Source: Powellomyces hirtus (taxonomy: Eukaryota > Chytridiomycota > Chytridiomycetes > Spizellomycetales > Powellomycetaceae). From it: a DNA stretch of 64,000 bases. A model generated the notes under the pieces. That model did not search any database, was not told the origin of the DNA, and saw only the letters and a program-made list of their open reading frames with translations. Position 1 is the first letter of the stretch; every line of letters starts with the position of its first letter. The position numbers were made by a program, and so were the translations under genes. Positions 1 through 13,100 of this stretch are shown piece after piece. Where the stretch lies: contig JAHLKG010000008.1 of assembly GCA_025526995.1 (NCBI GenBank), positions 868,001-932,000 of the forward strand, written 5' to 3'.

Positions 1-2095
1 GTCGATTTCATTTTGCGCACCGAGATAGACAACTTGAAAGCGACACTGTGAGTCGCCACGTGGACGTACTGCATGTGGCTTACGGTACGCTAAACGTTCT
101 GGTACAGATTGAAGACTGAGAACAGGCGCACAGAGTTGGAATTACAGGTGGAAAAGAACAATGACACGATTGCGGACCTGAATCGAAAGGTACTGGGCGC
201 ATTTTGATGAATATTGATCTTGCTTGTACTGAACCTTATGTGCTCTCTTCAGCTGGAAGATGCCTTCAGAAAGGGAGAAGAAGCGGAACGGCTAAAAGAT
301 GCTCTTGATGAGTTCCGCCACATGGCCGACAAGCTGCAAAAGTCTGAAGCCATCATCGACAAGTACAAGAAGCGCTTTGAAGAGGTTGGGGATTTGCGGC
401 GGCAACTGAAGGTCGCGGAGGAACAAAACAGCCACCATGCTGCGCGGAACGCGCAATTGGAAGAAGAGTTCCGCAAGATTGCTAGCATCAAGCCGTTGGT
501 GGATACACTCAAAGAGCAACTCAGCACGCTGGAAACCAAGAACAGCTCACTCCAAGTCGAGAACTCGACGCTCGAGTTTCAACTGACCGAGACTCGCACG
601 AAACTGGAGAGATATGATCTTGAGAAACGGGCTGACAATGAGCATATCCAGAATCTGGAGGACCAATTACGTGATATGGAGTATCAGGGTGAGTAATTGT
701 CGTCGTGATACGCCCGAATATCTCAGCTAATCGTGTGTGTCAGTGGCGGAAAGCGGTCGCCCTGAAGGATCCCCCTCGGAAGCTAGCCCCGGCGGAGAAT
801 CCTTACTGTACGTTCAAGCCAGATCATAACTTGTCGCTATCGGAACGGCGCAAACTAACTTTTCTTACAGCAAAGTTAAGGTCAACCAGCTAGAACGAGA
901 GGTCGAACGCCTTCGAGCAGACAAGTCCTCGGCGCAAGCTATTGGCGAGAAGATGGTGCAACTGGAGAATTTGCTGGAAGATGCCAATCGTCTCAAAGCC
1001 AAATACGAGCACGTGAGTCTCCGCTGCCTAGTCTCCGCAACTCATGCCACTTACACAACCGTTTTATACTACAATAGGACTACCGCATCGCATACGAGAA
1101 AAACATCGCGCTTGAGAATGAGCTATCTCAATTACAATCGATGGCAGTTGGAGACAGGTGGGTATACGCATTGCTGTCATCACGATAAGTCGCTTCACTG
1201 ACAAGATACCCCGTCATTAGAGGGGCAGGGCTTGGATCTCCGCAGACTCCAACGGGAAGCCACCGCTCCCTTGCGTCCGATATTGAACCATTACAACAGC
1301 AAATCAAAAAGTTGAGCGAGGAGCTGCGGCAAAGCATGGGCAGAGTAAACAAGATGTCGTACGAGCGGGATAAACTGCAAGCGGAGCTCTCAGAATCTCA
1401 GAACGCGTTGAATCAGCACGACCGTGTGATCAGGTATGTGTATTACCACAGAATGAACGTATGCACCCCTTTTGCAAACCTTGGGAGGCTAAAACTTGGG
1501 TCGGGGTTGTGTAGTGAACTACGTGGGGATTTGGCAGCGATGGAAACGCGCGGCCAATCATCGGACGAGTCGGTTCAGAAGCTGGCGAGCATAACCAAAC
1601 AGGCCGTGGACGCTCAGAGTCAGAACGACTATCTGCATACAGCTCTCAAGCAGGCGAAAGAGGTAGGATAACATAAATTGCATCACTATGAGTGCATTAC
1701 ATTCTGACAATCTCGGACCCCTTACTTTTTCTCCTTAGCACATCCGCCGCCAAGAAAACGCCCTCAAAGACTACGCCTCCATGGTGCCCAAAGACGACAA
1801 CTTTTCCGAAGCCATCGCGTCCCTCAACTCGACCATCTCGGAACGCGAAGCGGAACTCGAACGCGTCAAACACGAGCTCGAGGATACCCGCGCCGCAGCC
1901 CGCCGCGAACAGAAACTCCTCGCTTCAGCGTGGTACAGCACGGTCACGGAGGCTCAGATCAAAGCCTCGGCTAAACTGAAAATCAATGCCAACGCGGCTG
2001 CTACTGCTGCACCCGCTGCGACACCCGCGGACGCGCCAAGGTCGTGGCTGCATCGCGAGCGACAGCGGCTGGATCAGTTTGGAATGAGAAGATAA
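1..2095 (+). CDS. HOOK-family dynein adaptor, C-terminal part (5' end outside window)
   Basis: The gene enters from the left edge. Nine exons are visible: 1-47, 108-189, 253-688, 744-807, 871-1012, 1078-1157, 1221-1433, 1515-1662 and 1739-2095, all GT-AG with matching phases. The product is nearly all heptad coiled coil. The stretch YKKRFEEVGDLRRQ (from about 364) is the HOOK signature seen in animal HOOK1-3. The end carries LLASAWYS and PRSWLHRERQRL, resembling the cargo-binding HOOK tail. In known family members an N-terminal Hook domain (here off-window) binds dynein light intermediate chain, and the tail binds FTS-FHIP on early endosomes. Without the Hook domain the assignment rests on the coiled coil and tail, but the match is distinctive. 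Confidence 0.85.
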
Positions 2096-2505
2096 TGGGG
2101 GATGATAATATATCAGTGAAATATTCCGCGAGATTCATTTCCAATGGCTTGCGCCAGTCGCTAGTTTAATAGACTAGGGAGAAGTACACGCAGACTCCGC
2201 AGTAGATACACAAGCAAAACCTATCTAAGTGAATACATCAGTCGCAGGATTCCGGCAGGCACAAGGGCTGTGTGTGTGTTTGACAGATGTGTTCTTGGAA
2301 AACTACAAAGTGGTCAATGGACAAGTTGCACGATTATGTTTGGAAAACAATGCACTGTTGATTGCGGGGTCAACTACGGGGACGGATATACATGTTTAGG
2401 TATGTGAAAGGATACAAGGTGTGAGGTAGACATCTGTTTGCGGTGGGGTGTTTGGGCGCCAGTATATGTAGGTGTGCGGCCCACTTTTCTTTTCTTCTTG
2501 TCTTC
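2096..2505. other. Convergent intergenic region
   Basis: This holds the 3' ends of HOOK and ARG8, which converge. It is AT-richer than the flanks with no credible ORF or RNA gene. Both polyadenylation sites should lie here. Confidence 0.6.
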
Positions 2506-4171
2506 TCACACTTTCAGATCCTTGCCCGTCGCGATATACGACTCCATATCGCTAATCACGTCCTCAAACACGACGACCGCATGGTCAATCTGTTCTTTCG
2601 TGATAATGAGCGGCGGGACGAGTCGGACCGTGTTATTCCCCGCCGAGATGACGAGGACGCCTTGTTCCCGCGCCAAATCCACAAACAGGGCCGGGTCGAC
2701 AGAATCGCGGAGTTGGAGGCCGACCATGAGTCCCTTGCCCCTGACCGCGGACACCAGTGGCGAGTTGTTGGCGAGCTCGGTGCAGGCCGTGTAGAGATGT
2801 TGGCCCATTTCTTTGACGTGGGTGAGGAAATGGGGGTTGTTGATGCGGGAAAAGACAGTGTGCCCCACGCGGGTGGCGAGTGGGGATCCGCCAAAGGTGG
2901 TGCCGTGGTCGCCCGGGTGGATGTGGGCGGCAACGTGCGGGGCGAGAACGACGGCGCCAATGGGGAGCCCGTTGGCGAGGGGTTTGGCGAGGGTGAGGAT
3001 GTCCGGGGCGACGCCGTACTGTTCGTAGGCAAAGAGAGTGCCGGTGCGGCCGAGTCCGCACTATGGAAGGAGAAATAGATAAATGGAGGGTCAGATATAC
3101 GTAGATAGGTCACATCTCCCATGGACGCCTTTTTGATGCGGGAAATTGAACAAAAGACCTACCTGAATCTCATCGAAAATCAAGACCGCGCCAATCTCAT
3201 CACACCGCTTCCTCAAGTATTGCAAAAACTCTTTCGAGGCGGGGATAATGCCACCTTCGCCCTGCACCGGTTCCACAATGACGGCACAGACCGAGTCGTC
3301 AATGACCTGGGCGGCGCGCTCGAGATCGTTGTAAGGGGCGTGGACAAAACCGGGGAGGAGGGGCATGAAGGGTGTTTGGTATTTCGGGGACGGGGTGGCG
3401 GAGAGAGCGCCCATGGAGCGGCCGTGGAAGGCGTTGCTGAAGGAGACGATGGTGGATTTGGTTGGGGCTTCGTTCTTTTTGAGGTCTTTGCGGCCGTATT
3501 TGCGGCCGAATTTGAGGGCAGCTATGAAAAAGAACGCAGCATGAGAAGGTGTTCTGATACCCGAGGATTTTACATGGAGAGTATTTACCTTCGTTAGCCT
3601 CGGTTCCCGAGTTACAGAAAAAAACCTTTTGCCCCTCCTTCGACAATCCTCCTTCACAGTTCTTCGGCAACGACTTTACAATATCCTCCGCAAACGGACC
3701 CGCGTAATCATGATGATACAAGTTACTCAAATGCACCATATTCCTCGTCTGTTCCGCCACCACGTTGGCAAACTCCTTATCCCCGTGGCCAAGGGCATTA
3801 ACGGCAATACCGGCGTTCATGTCTAAAAAGCGGCGACCGGCCGTGTCGTACAGGTAGCAGCCCTCGCCGCGGGTGAAGATGACGTCGGGGCGGGCGTAGA
3901 GTTGCAAGAGGTATTTCGAGTCCCGCTGCAGTTGGGCGTGCGTGCTAGGCGCGACGCGGGCGTCGGCAAAGGGATATTCGTCGGATGGGTCGGCGGGGGA
4001 GGTGGGTTCGGATTTGGAAGGCATGGCGGAGAAGGTCCTCATAGTTGCTCGGGAAGGTGATGCTGTCGACGATTGTGGGGTGCGAGTGCGCATGCAGGAT
4101 GGAACCACGGAGCTGCGAGCGGAAGAGAGTCGGACGCAGGCCCCCGCTTTGAACAAGCACCTGACGCTCAT
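2506..4171 (-). CDS. ARG8: Acetylornithine aminotransferase, mitochondrial
   Basis: PLP-dependent class-III aminotransferase of arginine biosynthesis (N-acetylglutamate semialdehyde to N2-acetylornithine), working in the mitochondrial matrix. Exons are 4171-3589, 3521-3163 and 3060-2506, giving 498 residues. Visible motifs: NSGTEANEG, FHGRSMGALSAT, VEPVQGEGG, FDEIQ-CGLGRTG across the second intron, and LTLAKPLANGLPIGA with the probable PLP lysine, then TTFGGSPLA. The ATG at 4171 begins MSVRCLFKAGACVRLSSARS, an Arg/Ser-rich leader fitting a mitochondrial presequence. An in-frame ATG at 4237 is an alternative. Length is above the roughly 420 of yeast Arg8 because of the long leader. Confidence 0.95.
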
Positions 4172-5593
4172 CTTTTTGGGTTGTCGTAAAGGTACTGTAA
4201 GCCTAAGATTGGGAGTGTTTTTTTCGACAGTGAGCATGTCGGCAGGGGAGCTGCACGAAAAACCCTGATTGTTATTACCTTTGAAGAGAGATATAGTATG
4301 TTGACTACGATGCGTAAAGGATGGTGCCAATTCACGAAGCCCGTATAAACTCGTGAAGTGTTCCCAAGAAGGAAGGATTAAAAAAAAAAAGGGGGGAAAA
4401 GAAAAAGAAGGAACACTCGGAACGAACACTTTGAAGGAACACTTTGAAGGAGCACTTCACACAAAAGACGAGTCACAAAAGATTGAATTGTTCATCTCTG
4501 TTAACCTACTACATCTAGTATGTCTATATTCTCGCGGATGAGTCACAGAATGAGTAATTGAGTGTGAAGAAAAGAGTGTTTTGTTCTTCATCTCTCACTC
4601 TCTAAAGGAATCCTCTCGTTGTCCGCACTTGCAATTGCAATCGGTGTCGTGGGTTGGGAAGGTCTCTCTAACAATCCTCGTTGTTCCGCGCTTGCACTTG
4701 CAGTTTTAATCGGTGGCCGCTTGTGCCGTCTTCTTTCGGGCATATTGAAGCATGCCCATGGGGTATCCCAGTCCCCTGTGGAAGCCCACAAGAAAAGGCC
4801 CCAAAAAAAGGACGGGTGCAATCGTCAAAGTCCAGCAGAGTCCAAAGGCCAATTTTCGCGAGAATCTCACTGCTCAACTAGAAAACAGGGATTCAGAACC
4901 CAGTCAATGCTTTGCCCGCCCACCGCGGTAATCGAGGGTAAGCTTACCCGTAGTTGTTCACAGAACCAGAAGAGGGGAGAGAGCGAGTTGGGCAAAGGAA
5001 GTGCGGGGATAGGATGGCAGAGCGTGACTTACCTTTTTATATGCGTTCGAGAGCCTAGGTTTAAATGCTATTTTCTTTTTCTGGAAGTTATTATTCGAAA
5101 GTAGAATTAGAACGTATCCACAAAATTAGAATTTGAAAAGTCGCCTTCCAAGGAAAATCACACTATTATTTATCTACGTTGGAAGAGGAAGAGGATATCT
5201 CTGGACAAAGCCATTTATACTTCACCCTTGGAGCGCATGTTGCCGGCCGCATGATTACACTTCGTCTCATCGTCAGAACCCGTAACATATTCAAGTTACT
5301 CTTCGTTAGTCGATCGATTAGCCTCTTTCCTCGCCCTCTGTCAATACAAATAATATTAGATATACCGGACAAAACTAAGTCAGTAGTGCTGGAGACTCGT
5401 ATTATGTTAAACATCAAAGAGGCAGCAACTTTCTATTATCGATATATCGGTTACTCTACTCTACGGTATTCTCATCACAAACATGGCTTGCTTGGGCGGC
5501 TGATTGCGTCAAACACAAAGACGCGTCTCACACCAACGTCACTCTTTCGATATCCCGCCTCGACTCTTCTCACAGACTCACACCTGTATCTCC
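4172..5593. promoter_or_regulatory. Divergent upstream region, ARG8 / phosphatase
   Basis: About 1.4 kb between two divergent start codons. It holds an A-rich/G-rich tract near 4380-4410, a 13-bp tandem repeat at 4424-4449, and an imperfect duplication (about 4611-4645 versus 4674-4718). Open frames here lack family resemblance and sensible composition, so I do not call a gene. Confidence 0.5.
4424..4449. repeat. 13-bp perfect tandem repeat (two copies)
   Basis: GAACACTTTGAAG occurs at 4424-4436 and again at 4437-4449, followed by a degenerate third copy. It lies about 250 bp upstream of the ARG8 start codon, so it could be a regulatory element, but nothing shows this. Confidence 0.8.
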
Positions 5594-7088
5594 ATGTCAA
5601 TTCCCCTGGGCTCCTTTCGTCCTTCAACACTAAATCCATTCGCTTTTCGCAACAACATCTATACCTTCGCCACCAACGCTACTCTCCTCGTTCACTCATC
5701 CCCTTTGCGTATGATGACAACTCCCGCACCGCCCCCGCCCTCGCCCTTGCCAGCGACGCCCACCACCAACCCGCTGCTGAACCGAAACGCCTTCGGCGCC
5801 GTGCAGCCACAACCCTTACGGCGCCCATCCTCTTCTCAACCGGAACAACAGCAACAGCAAGCATCGGAAGGATCTGGGTTGACGAAGGTAGCAAACTTTA
5901 GAGATGTGGGGAGGAATTATAATGCGGATGTGATGGAATCGTGAGTGTCATGCGTGGGCTCGTGTTTGGGATATGGGATGTGCGATTAAGGTTTTGACTG
6001 GGTGTGTTGGCTTTTTTAGACCATCAAGTGAATCGGAGAAGCAACCGGTCCTGAAAGTGGGCAACCTGTTTAGGTCCGCGCGACTCGGTACGTCGGTGAA
6101 TGAGCAGTGAATTCACCATCGTCCCCTTTTTTTTTGGATGTTTCAACTTATCTCCCCTTACCCTTTCCACGTTCGTATAGACGACTCAACTCCACAAGAC
6201 GTCGAAACCCTCAAGAACCGGTACGGCATCCGGACCGTCATCGATCTCCGCTCCGACCTCGAACGCAAAGATTGCCAACACGTCTCCTCCACCTTCCTCT
6301 TCCCCGTCATCGAGCAAGAAATGGAATCCGAGTTGTCCCCCCTGAAAACTAACGACGATATCAACCCCAAACCACCCATCGAGTCGTCATACTCTGACAC
6401 GGACGAAAGCGATGCCGATTATTTCGGACCCCGCAACCCGCCCGTCGACGCAGCTTCTATTGGATCCATCACACCAGGAGGGGGAAGACGACACCGCTAC
6501 TCGATTGAATTTGCGGGTCATAACTTCCGCCGCCATGGGGTGTGGAAACCCCTCGGCGTATGGCAGAAATGCAAAGTCGTTGCACTGATAGCGTCAGGCA
6601 ATAAACCCCGCGCGGTCCAAATGATCGGCGAAGAAGCCATTGCCCCTAAAGGCCTTATCGGCCTGTACCACAACTTTGCTGACTACTGCGGCGGCGAAAT
6701 CGTGCAAGCCCTCAAACTCATGGCCGTCCCCGAAAACTTCCCCGTCCTCGTCCACTGCACCCAGGGCAAAGACCGAACAGGCATGGTCATTGCAATGGCT
6801 CTCCACTGCGCCGGGGTCAGCGTGGAACATATTGTCACCGATTTCCACCGCTCGCAAGGGGGACTTGATTCGCAACGCGATGTCATGGTCCAGGAAATGG
6901 CCAAAACGGGACTGGACCCTTCGTTCTCGGACGCACCCGCCAATGTCCTGAGCGATACCATCAAATACATCATCGACAAACATGGCAGCGTCGAAAACTA
7001 CCTCTCCAAACATGGATTCGACAAGGAGTGGCAAGACCGGTTGAGAGACAATCTCGTTGAGAAACGACCGGTGACGCGCAGCAAGTAG
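5594..7088 (+). CDS. Tyrosine/serine protein phosphatase (Y_phosphatase3-type)
   Basis: Atypical protein-tyrosine or phosphoinositide phosphatase. Exons are 5594-5940, 6020-6087 and 6181-7088 (440 residues from the ATG at 5594; a second candidate start is 5711). Conserved parts in order: ANFRDVG, VGNLFRSARL, IRTVIDLRS and the P-loop HCTQGKDRTG near 6751-6780 with catalytic Cys and Arg. This CxxGKDRTG form is shared with bacterial LipA/MptpB-like enzymes. The N-terminus is Pro/Gln-rich and probably disordered. From 5594 it could also act as a mitochondrial leader (Arg/Ser/Phe-rich, few acidic residues). An acidic insert (SYSDTDESDADYFGP) splits the domain. Substrate cannot be read from the sequence. 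Confidence 0.88.
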
Positions 7089-7361
7089 AAAAGAAAGCTG
7101 GATCCAGGCAGATGACCGTCTTTATTACAATATATACTATACAATCTAGAGTCGAGGCCGCTTTTCCCTATCCCCTATTTACTCTCATTATACACATCAT
7201 CACAATTTTTTCCACTTCTGTGTCATATCCCCTCATTTGTGCTCATGAAAATAGAACCCAAACACAACAAAATCGCAATAGGATGTGGGCGAGAACGAAA
7301 CATTGGGCATAATAGGGGGCCCGTGAATGGCCGCAGATCATGTGCTAACATATGTTCGGCT

Positions 7362-9110
7362 TCATTGGCGGCGCATGTCGCCATTGCGCAGGTACACGCA
7401 CATGATTGACGCCGTCGTGATGTTGAGATACTTTGCACGTCGTCCAATGTTCAAAATCGACACCTAGAAACAAAATCCCGGGAGTCTGAGCGTCCCTGTC
7501 ACTTCATCGAATCGAAAGAACAGAGCACTGACATTTCTCAACTGCAAAACAGCCCCCGGCCCGATCCCCACTTGACCTCCATCTCCGTCTCCGTCTGCTC
7601 CTTCCTCGACTCCATCCCCAAACAGCTTCAAAACCTCGTCATGGATCACCGCCCGCACGCGTTCTCCCGCCGCATCGCGCAGTTCCGCCGCCGCGTCCAC
7701 ATCGGTGCGGAGGAGGGTGTCAATAAGGACCACAAAGGGTGGTTCGATGCGGAGGGTGGTGGGGGTGGTGGGGGTCGATGGGCCGCTCATACACGACGCG
7801 ATGCTGGTGTTGGCTATTGCGTTTTAACAACAAATGGGGGTTTCAGGGTGAATTGTGTTGGTTGTCTTGTTGGTGGGTGCGGGAGCATACCATTATGGAT
7901 AGGAAAAGCAGCGGCCATGTTTCGCCACGCCGGGAACGCGTCCAAAGGGAGTAGTGTATCGCAAACAGTTGTCGACTGGTGTGGGTCTTGTCGTTGTTGA
8001 GGATGTTGCTGATGCAATGAACCGTGGACGTGGGAACTCAAACTCGCATGTCGTGGTCGGGTTGATCTGACATCCGGGAGAAGCAGCGATGCGTGCGTCC
8101 CTCCCCCAAACATCAGTTCTTCTTCCTCTGCCGACTGCACGCAATGCACTGGCTTCAGACGGCTGGTGGACAGCAGAATAGAGCATGGCGACACGTACCA
8201 CTGGCGGGAGCGTGCCCGTGGGACCCGGTAGCAACTCCAAAGCGTCGTCCGGTGCCGACGACGTGACACTGATCGATGGTGATCCCATTCGAACTGCACG
8301 CTGCTCGCCGCATGCATCTCTCCTCTCAACCAGACTCTCCAATGCGCAAGCATCTTCATCCGCATGTTTTCTGAGCCACAGCGGTCGTGGCTCTGTTCTA
8401 GCGCGCTTCGCATCACCGTTGATCGTCGGAAATACGACGCCCGTCGGCAACTCACATTCGTGTTCACGCAGCCGTTTGAAATCTGCTGCATGGCTCGCAG
8501 ATGCCGCTTCCAAATCAGCTTCGCCTTCTAGTACAGCACCTATCTGCATGTTATCATCACCATCCCAATGCTCCGCATCGTCCACCGCTGTCGTTTCTGA
8601 CACGCGCGCGGTGGCAAATATACCAGCCGGGACGCCAAATGTGCGGGAAATCGATGCAGGTGGTTTTCCACTATTCACAGATAACCTCAATGTCGAACTC
8701 GACTCTCCATCGTCGTCCCTTACACACGTCTGTGAAGGCGCCCCATGGGCCGCGAATGGATTCTGGGTACCCGCCATTTGGAATGCCGACCTATCCCGTC
8801 GTCCCAGCAACTTGCGCTTCGGTGGCGCATCCGCAGCGTCACTACGTACATCCTCGCTCTCTTGAGTTGGTGTCGCAGCACAGTCTGCCATCGCTGCATC
8901 TCGACCAACAACCCCCATGGTGTGACACGGTGGTGGTGCAGCGCGTTTGGGATAAGTTGCAGATGAGCCGAGTAAGCTAAAACAGTCGTCATCGTCAGGA
9001 CTGTCGAATAGGTCGCTGAGATCTTGGTCGAGCGGTGGTCGGCGAGAGAGTGATTGGGGGGTAAAAGTGGGGACTCGGCATGGCGGGTCGTCGTCGGGAG
9101 GTGGGAACAT
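7362..9110 (-). CDS. HROB: HROB-like homologous recombination OB-fold protein (MCM8-MCM9 loader)
   Basis: Exons 9110-8199, 8134-7891, 7813-7533 and 7463-7362 join in frame to 512 residues. The N-terminal 290 residues are low-complexity and acidic. The conserved core begins with LPGPTGTLPPV at the end of exon 1, the counterpart of the LPGPAG-type motif of animal HROB. It continues with TTVCDTLLPLDAFPAWRNM, then an OB fold: FVVLIDTLLRTDVDAAAELR, GPGAVLQLRN-VSILNIG, YLNITTASIMCVY. In animals HROB (C17orf53/MCM8IP) recruits the MCM8-MCM9 helicase for homologous recombination and crosslink repair. The identification is from motif order and spacing. The short final exon is supported by the OB-fold completing across it. 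Confidence 0.82.
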
Positions 9111-10110
9111 CGTCTGTGTTTTCCGGCTGTTCTTTTTCGGTTTGGGCCTAGGGCGTGGGTAAAGACAATGGCGACGCTGTTAGATGTTTGAGACCAAGGC
9201 TTTCTCCATTCCCGGAGGGCTTTCTGAGTAGAAAATCGGGGATGAGGATGACAGGCCGTGGCTTGCGATGAGACGCGTTTCGCAGTCGCATTTCTACACG
9301 CGCATTTCCGTCTGAAGGTTTCGTTCATGCAATCATCAACGCCATCGGAAACTGTGAGATCAAACGAACCCGTGCGTCCCTGCACCATGATGATGATTTC
9401 TTGTGACATGATTGCATTGGACATCATTTCTGCGGAATTCTTAACATCATACCGCCGTTTGGGGGCCTGACGATCATACAAACGCCAACGGTGGGCAGTT
9501 TTATTTATCTCGGTGCGTGTGAAGTTACAGGGAAGGTCCGCATCGGCTCTTGCGGGTCCCATTCTATCTCTACTTCCATCTCGAACTTTTGGGCAGCGGG
9601 TCCCACAAATTTACGTGAAAACTCCTGGGTGCTCCTACAAAGTGCAACCAGCGTTGGCCAAATGCTAGCTCCACCAGCTTCGTTGACGCCAAGAATGCTC
9701 TCTGGCCATCCCTCCTAAATGGTTGCAAAGTCATAAGCCAGTCGAATGAACGCCCCTCGATTCAATTGTGTATTGGTCAGATTTCGTCGGAGAGACGGAG
9801 AGTGTCTACTGTGCGGGTTTTTGGCCCTCCGCGCAGTCACGTTCACCTTCAAACCTCATTGGAGAATTCGCGATTTCCACATTTTCAATACCAGGACTTT
9901 CCTCTGAATTCCATTTTGCAGCCGACTCGATTTATTACGCTCTTAGCATAACGTTCTCGCAAACAAGCCTTGTGGTCAAGGCGTGCCGTGAAGCATATTC
10001 TCTTTTGCGAACGTCCCAAGCCGAGTACAGCAATTGCCCCAAAGCTTACTTGATTTACCCCCTCACGTTTTTCCCAACGAAGGGCCAAAAGGGGTCAGGA
10101 AAGCTCAATA
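9111..10110. promoter_or_regulatory. Divergent upstream region, HROB / ASH2
   Basis: One kilobase between divergent start codons. Open frames on both strands (one on the minus strand runs into HROB exon 1 in another frame) lack recognisable domains. I see no RNA gene or repeat. Confidence 0.5.
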
Positions 10111-13100
10111 ATGAACATCACCGACCTCTTGTCCACCGACCACCAAAGTGTTCATTCAGCTCGGCTGGGCGATATCAACACTACCGGTGACCAAAGATTC
10201 TTATCGGGCAACAGTCCATTGAGGGGGAAACCTAGCCAGGCCGTCTCACCGCTGCAACGAGGTCAGCAGTGTTCCCTGACCAAAGGGATTCCGCCCGCGG
10301 GGTCGGTCTTGTCACAATACACGCAGGACTCTGAAATTCCGACTGCGCCCACATTGTCTGGATTCAGACGGTACTCGAATGATCTCGCGAGCGACCCTTA
10401 CGTATACCCGGAGATAAGAAAGCAGGGAGAAACCAACCAGTGGGACTTGGCTCCACCGCAAAGCGGAGATGACGAGCGATCTACGCCCAAAGCTGGTTCT
10501 AGACCGCTTCACGAATCACCAACGGAATCGACCGGCCATGTAAAACCACCTACCCAGAAAAAACCCGGGCGACGAACAGTATGTCCTTTCCTCCAAGTGC
10601 AGAAAGAATGAAAGCCAGCAACGCCCGCTTATGCCTTGATCATAGAAAAGTCCGCCTGAACAGCGTCCATGCTACTGTGATAAATCACCCGAGGATGAGT
10701 GAGTGGCTCGTACGTCGGACAATGATTGCTTGAACACTTATTGATGTGAAACCTGCAATTTGAAAACCTAACACTCGGTCTGCTGCATATTAGCGAACTC
10801 TATCGTCCCATGCTACAATGCGCGAGCTGCAAAAATTGGTATCATCAATGTATGCAGTGCTCACACAATTGTGGACGTATCATCGGTGTGATACACGTTG
10901 TTGATGTGCATTGATCCCCGCAGCATGCATTACGGCGATGAAATACTGGAAGCCCGAATGTCGCCCCTTTCTTGGCGACGACTTCTACTATCTTCGTTGC
11001 CGGAGTTGTACCCGTGGAAAAGAGACGCTCAAACGTCTAACTCTGACTTGGTACAGACGCAAACGCTCAGCATCAGCGACACGCTCATATCACACGGATC
11101 TGACCCGTAGATATGCTTAGGGTCGACGTCATACATATTACACTCCTCAACCTGTCGCTTACCGTGCCGCCGCGGAAACTGTCAGCCGACGGCAAGCACA
11201 AATACTACGGATGGAAATCGGACATTTGTCACTTTATCGACTTGAACTGGAAACGGTTTTGGTTGAAGACCCGCACAGCCACGTGGGAAAACACGGTGGC
11301 CAGCTGTTTGTCCACGCAGAAGCGGTTCCTTGCTGGCATGAAGCAGTTTGGGCATGATCAAGGTACTGCTGTGCTCTGAGCCCGTAAACTGTACGTTACC
11401 CTTTGTTCTTACATCCCGCGCTTTCAGGCTTGTGGGCGCTGGAAGCAATCATGCTGCCATCCGCGTACGAACATGGAAAGCGAGCCACGCAACCTGAGTC
11501 AAACATTGCTGCTGATGGCACTCTTCAGCGTCCTGAACGCCCTAAAGCCAAGCGGAAACGGGCCGACGAATCAGAAAATGACTCGGTAGCGGCGGCAGAG
11601 ACTGTAAGGATCCGAAAGAGGCAAAAGGGTCATGGTCGAGCTGATGCTGATCTGCTTTATGTCACAGAAAACCAAGCGTCCTCGAGGCAAGACACGAAGC
11701 CACTCCAACACTCCGCAGGCGGAGAGCGCAAAATCAAGGGCGTCGAAGCAAGCAAAGAAGAAGCCGGTGGAAGAAGAATTTATAGATCCTGCTATCGCGA
11801 TCGGTAACAATGTCCATCAAGGAAGACATCCGTTATCACAGTTGGCGCTGACGAGGATTTCAATGCCTTTCTGCTAGAACTCTACCGGGATGTTGACAAT
11901 TCCACCGATCCTGTGCAAATGAGCCATGACACGACACACAGGGCTCCACAAGTCACTGTGGCGGACGATGGAATGACTGTCTCCTCCGATGCCGGCTATC
12001 GGATGGCTAAAGCTACGCATGGTGTCTGGGAGGGCAAGTGGTACTATGAAGTGATGATAAATCAGCACTCTGGTCATACGAGGTGGGCTCTTCTACGGAT
12101 AAAAAAATCTGCCGCAAAAAGCAGATACTGACGTTGGGGCTGTTTTCTCAGAATTGGGTGGTCACAGATCAGTGGCGATTTACAGGCGCCGTGTGGCTAC
12201 GATCAATTTAGTTACGGCTACCGTGATTCCCCAGGGACTTTATTTCATCAGAGCGTGAAAAACAAAGAAGCGCCTCCTGACTACAGCGAAGGTTATGGTG
12301 AGCAAAAAACAAATATCGAAGTGTTGACCGGTTTACACAACAGTGGAACTTGTTATCAACATGAGTTTGCTCATTTCTCCTCAGGTCCTGGCGACATAAT
12401 GGGCATGGCCATCAGCCTTCCATCCACGGGGAGCATAGCGGACCTCTTCCCACGGTTGTGGGACAAGGAGACTCCGTATCTGCCGTTCCGATCCAAGCCG
12501 CTGACAGTAGCCACCGAAAGCGAGATCCAATTTTATAGAAACGGAGCTTGCTTGGGAGTTGCATACAAGAACTTGCTTCGAGGTCAGTTCCTCACGGTTG
12601 TTTGCGGTCCGAGACCGATAGCTGATGAGACGTGTGTTTCTGCGAGCAGGAAAGTATCACCCAGCGATATCATTATACAGAGGCGCCAATGTGACCGTGA
12701 ACTTTGGACCAAACTTTCGATGTCCACCACCACCCGGCTACCGGCCCATGTCTGAAGCCACCGAGCTCCCGTTGTGGAAAGATCTGGAAGACGCTGTCTG
12801 GGAAGCAGAGGTGGTGGGGGCGGCCTTTGACCATCACCCGGCCGCAACAACGGCAGAGCATCACGACCACAACGCCACACCAGGACCATCGTCCAGTGTA
12901 GACGGGGAGGGCGAGGACGAGAACATATTCAGCGATGAGGAAGACATTGGTAGTGGTTCCGCCACGAAAGATGTCTCCCCGGAGATGGCCAATGACTTGG
13001 AGGTCATCATCAAGATGGACCCCGACGAAGCTCTTGGAGTGCAGGCGCTCCTGAATTTGGGTGGACTCTACAATACCGCAGACACCGCACCAACTCACAC

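Noticed and set aside
2443..3078. 211-residue plus-strand ORF antisense to ARG8
   Set aside because: A shadow frame created by the GC-rich third positions of ARG8.
5179..5901. 240-residue plus-strand ORF upstream of the phosphatase
   Set aside because: Composition is that of AT-rich noncoding DNA, and it overlaps the phosphatase exon 1 in the wrong frame.
8185..8865. 226-residue plus-strand ORF antisense to HROB
   Set aside because: Opposite strand of HROB exon 1, low complexity, no start context or homology.
8720..9562. 280-residue minus-strand ORF overlapping HROB exon 1
   Set aside because: It occupies a different frame of HROB exon 1 and its upstream region, with no domain resemblance; the HROB frame explains the locus.
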